A stretch of DNA of 64,000 nt from Lytechinus variegatus (lineage: Eukaryota; Echinodermata; Echinoidea; Temnopleuroida; Toxopneustidae). Made by a program: the position numbers and the translations under genes. The notes under the pieces were generated by a model. It searched no databases. It saw nothing but the letters and a program-made list of their open reading frames with translations, and was not told where the DNA came from. Below are positions 59,252-64,000 of this stretch, piece by piece. The stretch lies in assembly GCF_018143015.1 (NCBI RefSeq), contig NC_054746.1:40364687-40428686 (forward strand). The letters are read 5' to 3'. How positions within the stretch are numbered: the stretch's first letter is position 1; each line of letters begins with the position of its first letter.

Positions 59252-59854
59252 AGGTCAAGTCCACCTCAGAAAAATGTTGATTTGAATCAATAGAGAAAAA
59301 TCAGACAAGCACAATGCTGAAGATTTCATCAAAATGGTATGTAAAATAAGAAAGTTATGACATTTCAAAGTTTCGCTTATTTTTAACAAAATAGTTATAT
59401 GAACGAGCCAGTTACATCCAAATGAGAGAGTTGATGATGTCACTCACTCACTATTTCTTTTGTTTTTTATTGTTTGAATTATACAATATTTCAATTTTTA
59501 CGAATTTGACGATCAGGACCTCCTTGCCTGAAGCACAAAATGTTGAAATAATGAAATTCCACGTGTTCAGGGAGGAATGAAACTTCATTTCACATGACAA
59601 TGACGAGAAAATCAAAATATTTCATACTTCAAACAATAAAAATTGAAAGAAATAGTGAGTGAATGACATCATCGACTCTCTCATTTGGATGTAGCTGGCT
59701 CGTTCATATAACTGTTTTTGTGAAATGAAGCGAAATTTTGAAATGTCATAACTTTCTTATTTTACATCCGATTTTGATGAAATTTTCAGTGTTATGCTTG
59801 TTGAATTTTTCTCTTTTTATTCAAATCAAGTTTTTGTTGGGGTGGACTTGTCCT
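59252..59854. mobile_element. Full-length TTAA-flanked MITE of the CAAGTCCACC family
   Basis: TTAA (59248-59251 and 59855-59858) flanks inverted ends AGGTCAAGTCCACC / GGTGGACTTGTCCT. Arms of at least 200 bases fold back (AAAATAAGAAAGTTATGACA against its complement). The interior carries GATGTCACTCACTCACTATT in inverted relation to AATAGTGAGTGAATGACATC. It is 603 bp with no ORF. This is the best copy of the family in the window. Confidence 0.8.
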
Positions 59855-60193
59855 TTAAGTTTAAAGTGACATTGCTGACAGAGGAAAACATTTGGAGTTG
59901 CATGTTATTGATTTGAAACTCTTGAGATGAATCAAATGAGTACAAGGACAAGTGTCACAAGAATACAAGGTAAACTACGAAATTTTTCATTTCATTTCAG
60001 TTAATGTTACACAACACAATCATATGCACAATATAGGCTGTATACATTTAAGGGATAATGAAGTTGCACTAACATTTTTGTTTTTATTACATGAAGGTTT
60101 CAACAATCTCAAGTTTTAGAGATTTCAAAATATATAAAAAAGTTATTTAATTACAATGATATAAATATCTACATATTCACAGAGAACGGGGGT

Positions 60194-60839
60194 GGTATTC
60201 TGAAAATTGTCGTAACTTTTCTTGTAACTCAGCAAGCTAACAGCTCGCTAAAATTCTCTTTGTTATTCTGAAAATTGTCTGATCTCTGTGAAGACGTGCC
60301 CTATTTTATCTCTGACATGCCTAATATTTTATCACCAACCAATCATTAAACTTTTCATATGTTTCTGTTAACCAATAGAAGCGTCCTTTCTAAAAATAAC
60401 TGAGCGCATTGTTGACATGAGGCGTAATTTCCTTGTACGCTACTTTGCTAAAATACACATGATTTTCTCAGAGTCATATTTTCTCTGAAAAGATTCATCA
60501 CCTCGAATGCCAATTTTCAATTGCTGAAAAGTCTACCAATCCGTTGTATAAAGTATTTGGAATTTCTCCTTTTGTAAAACATAATGTTCTTGCGGGATGC
60601 AGCAAGAAATTATTATTGTTGACCGAGAAATGTCGCATTCAAAACATTAAAATTTTCTTGTATGTTGCAAGGAAGTTAACAGAACTCAAAGATTAGAGAA
60701 TTTTCAGAATACCTTTTATCTCTATATCTTATCTTGCACAAAGGGATATTTATGCGCCGTTTTTAACTTAACGCATCTTTGCAACTCTGATGTCATTTAC
60801 AAGAAAAGATACAAGAGTTTTCAGAATACTTTCCCAGAT
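60194..60839. mobile_element. Probable MITE with GTATTCTGAAAA ends
   Basis: GGTATTCTGAAAATTGTCG with TAACTTTTCTTGTAA at the left mirrors TTACAAGAAAAGATACAAG with TTTTCAGAATAC at the right. The phrase also recurs internally (60262, 60700) and at 63113, suggesting a family. No ORF. Confidence 0.5.
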
Positions 60840-61078
60840 CTTTACTATTTGACATTATTGGAGGAAACAATGTCATATTTCATGTATTGAAGTATCATAG
60901 AAATATTTAGTGTATGACATTATCACTTCTCATTTTAAATACTGCCATGTTGTACATATAACCCTGTTTTGTCAAACTAAGGAAAACTTAAAAATGCCAT
61001 GACTAACTATTTCAGATTTTTATGAAATTTTAAATTACTATGGTTGGTTTTCTCTATTAAATTCACATCAAATTACTG

Positions 61079-61823
61079 GAGTCTTTCCATGAAGTTGGGG
61101 CACAAATTGTGATATTTCAGCATAACTCAGTACTAATTATATTATACAATTATTGTTTGTAGGCTTTACATATGTATTAAGACCATACATTTTACTGAAA
61201 ATTTGGGGTCATTTAGCTTAATTTTTCATTGCAAAACAGTGCATAATCCTTTTTAATGTACATGGTGTCCTGTCCATATAGTATCGGAATACTGACATTT
61301 AGTCCTAAAAGACTGAAACTTGAAACAATATATACATTTATTTGTTAAGTCAAGTAGCTCAGATTTACTATGCATAGTTTCAAAAGAAAATTGAAAAATT
61401 GTCAGTGTGTTCATGTACCATTGGGAATTGTCACATTTGGTGGACAACGAGTAGCATAGTGACAATTTTTTCTAATTTTCTTTAAAACAAACTATGCAAA
61501 GGAAATCTGAGGTATTTAGCTACCAGACTCCACAGGTAAATGTGCATATTGTTTCAAGTTTTGGTCAGTCTCATTGCAATAATTTGACTTTCAGGAACAA
61601 ATGTAAAATTCACAATGCTACACAGACACCATGTCTCTGTAACAGCATGATACCCTGCTCAATAACTTCATAAAATTTAGTCTAAATGACCCCAAATATC
61701 CAGTAAAATGTATGGTCTTCATGCAAACGTAAAGCCTCAAATCATATATGTATGTATAGGATACTAGTTATTGATATTGAGTTGTGCTGGTATGTCACAA
61801 TTCATACCAACTCCATAAAATGA
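61079..61823. repeat. 745-bp inverted repeat (arms ~0.35 kb)
   Basis: GTAGGCTTTACATATGTATT and ACATTTTACTGAAAATTTGG (61158-61211) are inverted at 61686-61738, the CATGAAGTTGGGG end mirrors CCAACTCCATAAAATG, and inner arms CAAAAGAAAATTGAAAAATTGTC / GACAATTTTTTCTAATTTTC meet near 61430. A fold-back element with no coding sequence. Confidence 0.65.
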
Positions 61824-61824
61824 C

Positions 61825-63520
61825 CCCTATCTATAACATTCAAACTACACAGACACACATAAGGCCTACATGGTAAAAAGACAATATCACTCATTGAATT
61901 TGGGAATGAATGCCTTTAATTTTAATGCACAATCTTTTTACATTAGGCTACAAAAATAGGAAAATTAAATTAAAAATTGCATAGTTACAATAATTCAATT
62001 CCATGTACAATTTTCAAAAAGGGACATGTTAAATCATGTCAAAATTCATAGAGGTTGTGTAAGAAAGCCCTGCCGCCCATCTATAGCTTTGTAGTAAATA
62101 TTTCAAAACAATGCAAAAAACAGTATGATTAAAGTCTGATTAAAATTATATTATATTATTATTTACCAATAAAAATGCATTTTAGCTACAAAATAAAAGA
62201 CACATTGTACACATCACCTCAAATGGCAGAATTTGCAATATTGGCCAAGCTTCCAAAATTCCCATTAACCACTCTATGTAATGAGAGGTTGAGTGTATGT
62301 TTAAAGTGTAGGAGCATTGAAACAATTTCAAGTCACAATTGCTTTCCCAGCAAATTATGAGGCCTGAATAACAGATATTTGTTATTGCTACAAAAAAATA
62401 ATGACATTAGACACGAGGGATAAATGATATACAACTAAAGGCGACCGCACACCATATGATTGGTCTGCGACTCAATAATGGAAAAAACGTAGTAGAATTT
62501 GATGCTAATATTGAGACTTGGAATATCTTAATGTGTGAGGTTCGAAGTCATCGTAGGAATACCTATATTAAAATCTGTGACTAAGCTATCATCCTTAGAA
62601 TAAAAGCAAATTTAATATCTAGTCGTAATGATGTCATAGCAGTTGCACGATTGGCTACGATTTGGAACTAATTTGGCCTTTTCTCAAAAACAAAGGCTTG
62701 CAATCTTTCAAAATGGTTATATTAGTATTCTCTCCATTAAAGTTAACTTCAAATAAAATGATATGTTCCATTCACATTTATAGAAAATGAGCAAAATGAG
62801 ATTTGTTCCAAAATCGGATCACGAACAGTCGTAAGGTGTGTGGTGGCCTTAATAGGTAATACTAATATTTTGGGAAGACCATTGAAAATGATGCCATTTT
62901 CTAACATCTTGATACAATCAGCATGAATCCTAACCATTGATGTAAGGCTGACATACCTAGTATCTCACAAAAAAAGAATATTTAGCAGAGTGAAAATACA
63001 TGGTAAATTGGCTTCATATACGCTGTTTATAGCTTTACGCATATTTTCATCTCTGAAAACATACATGCTCAGAGAGAGCTAGAAGAAAAGATAGAAGAGT
63101 AAAGATGAATTTTCAGAATACCTATTTCATTGTAACTCTGAAGATCCAAGAATATATTCTTGTTTAGACAATTGTCAGGATACAGCCCCTGAGCTTTTAT
63201 TCATGACTAATCTATAAATCCACTTCTTTAAAAAAAGTTGTGTCAGGACTACTAACTAGTATTTGGTCTTATCGAATAAATGAAGGTAGATACAGTATGC
63301 ACAAATTTCTCTTTATTGTATTAAAGGATTCTCTATTTAGGGGAAAGCAATGGATAAGGTCATAAAGGTGTACACGTAAAGATGATTTGTCTTAGTTCAA
63401 ACAGTCTTGCCTCTTGAGAAGAGCTCCTTGTAGTATCACAGAAGTAATATCTCCTACAGTGAAATTAGACAAAAGAAAAGGAAAATAAAAGAATATTGGA
63501 TCAGACAAGATAAAAGTATG
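61825..63520. other. Intergenic, no gene seen
   Basis: AT-rich with no recognisable gene. A single TTTTCAGAATACC motif at about 63111 recalls the MITE at 60194-60839. Confidence 0.45.
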
Positions 63521-63523
63521 ATC

Positions 63524-63740
63524 AGGGGGGTGTTTCACAAAGATTGAAGTATGACTTAAGTCACACTTAAATGCCGACACGTACATGATATTAAACATGC
63601 AATCTTATTAATCAATACACAGTAGTGCGCATCCTCTTGGCATGATCTGACCATTGCGGTCATGCCTTTTATACCCCGCGCAATGAGACATTTAAGTGCG
63701 ACTTAAATGTCATACTTCAATCTTTGTGAAACACCCCCCT
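63524..63740. mobile_element. 217-bp MITE with AGGGGGGTGTTTCACAAAG ends
   Basis: Near-perfect inverted arms of ~45 bases: AGGGGGGTGTTTCACAAAGA then TTGAAGTATGACTTAAGTC on the left, and the complement on the right ending CACCCCCCT. The centre contains CATGATCTGACCATTGC. No ORF. Confidence 0.8.
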
Positions 63741-64000
63741 GCTTGGGTAGCAAAGCTCATAGTACATTTTGGATCAATATTGTCTTTCAGTCTGGATTAC
63801 ACGGTGAGGGGAAACACTCTTAGAGACTGCAGAAATATAACCTTCTCATAACATTCACTGAAATCGCTATTCTTCCAAATGGCTCGCGGTTGTATAATCC
63901 ATCACAATTGTTGCATTTTTTTGTATGATACTGTCTTGAATGAGAAAAAAACTGGGGCAGTGGCCTACATTTTGGCTCAATTTCAGAGAAAGAAAAAAAA

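Overview
This window is animal nuclear DNA, most likely from an echinoderm and probably a sea urchin. The support is: two clearly animal genes split by GT-AG introns, AT-rich introns of 0.3-13 kb packed with short DNA transposons, tRNA-derived SINEs, and dispersed repeats of a type I associate with sea urchin genomes (the 'CAAGTCCACC' TTAA element and the CGCGCTTCGCGCTCGC repeat). The species call is inference from memory, not from a search.

Two host genes lie on the + strand. (1) WDR43/UTP5, a nucleolar factor of the small-subunit processome, runs 4117-28252. I could join 16 exons in phase to a 661-residue protein with N-terminal WD repeats, a Utp12-type C-terminal domain and an acidic tail. 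(2) BBOF1 (basal body-orienting factor 1, CCDC176) runs 35909-56811. Ten exons join in phase to a 534-residue coiled-coil protein with a lysine-rich N-terminus. An RFX X-box-like site lies about 170 bases upstream of its start codon.

The WDR43 introns carry what look like intron-encoded snoRNAs. Three near-identical 95-base box C/D RNAs sit in three successive introns at 19112, 20444 and 21724. Two near-identical 145-base box H/ACA RNAs sit in two successive introns at 24862 and 25500. A further 107-base duplicated block of unknown nature occurs at 22081 and 23851. Vertebrate WDR43 also hosts snoRNAs (SNORD53/SNORD92), so a ribosome-biogenesis gene appears to host ribosome-modifying RNAs here too.

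BBOF1 intron 2 holds a 12.06-kb PIF/Harbinger transposon (38966-51025) with both of its genes apparently intact. A HARBI1-like DDE transposase (4 exons, 350 aa, + strand) faces a Myb/SANT-like DNA-binding partner (5 exons, 217 aa, - strand). The element has 19-base terminal inverted repeats, a 3-base CTG target duplication and dense subterminal repeats. A 155-base MITE with the same termini and an AAG duplication lies 83 bases beyond its right end.

The rest is a dense repeat landscape: nested fold-back elements in WDR43 introns 1 and 3 (one with ~0.8-kb palindrome arms, one holding a broken THAP-domain start), a 40-bp tandem array in intron 9, a transposon family carrying direct AGGTCA repeats, several MITE families, and a CpG-rich periodic repeat at 1-1760 and 32.5-35.5 kb. 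No protein gene was recognised in 28.6-35.7 kb or 57-64 kb. All exon boundaries come from reading splice sites and phase by eye.
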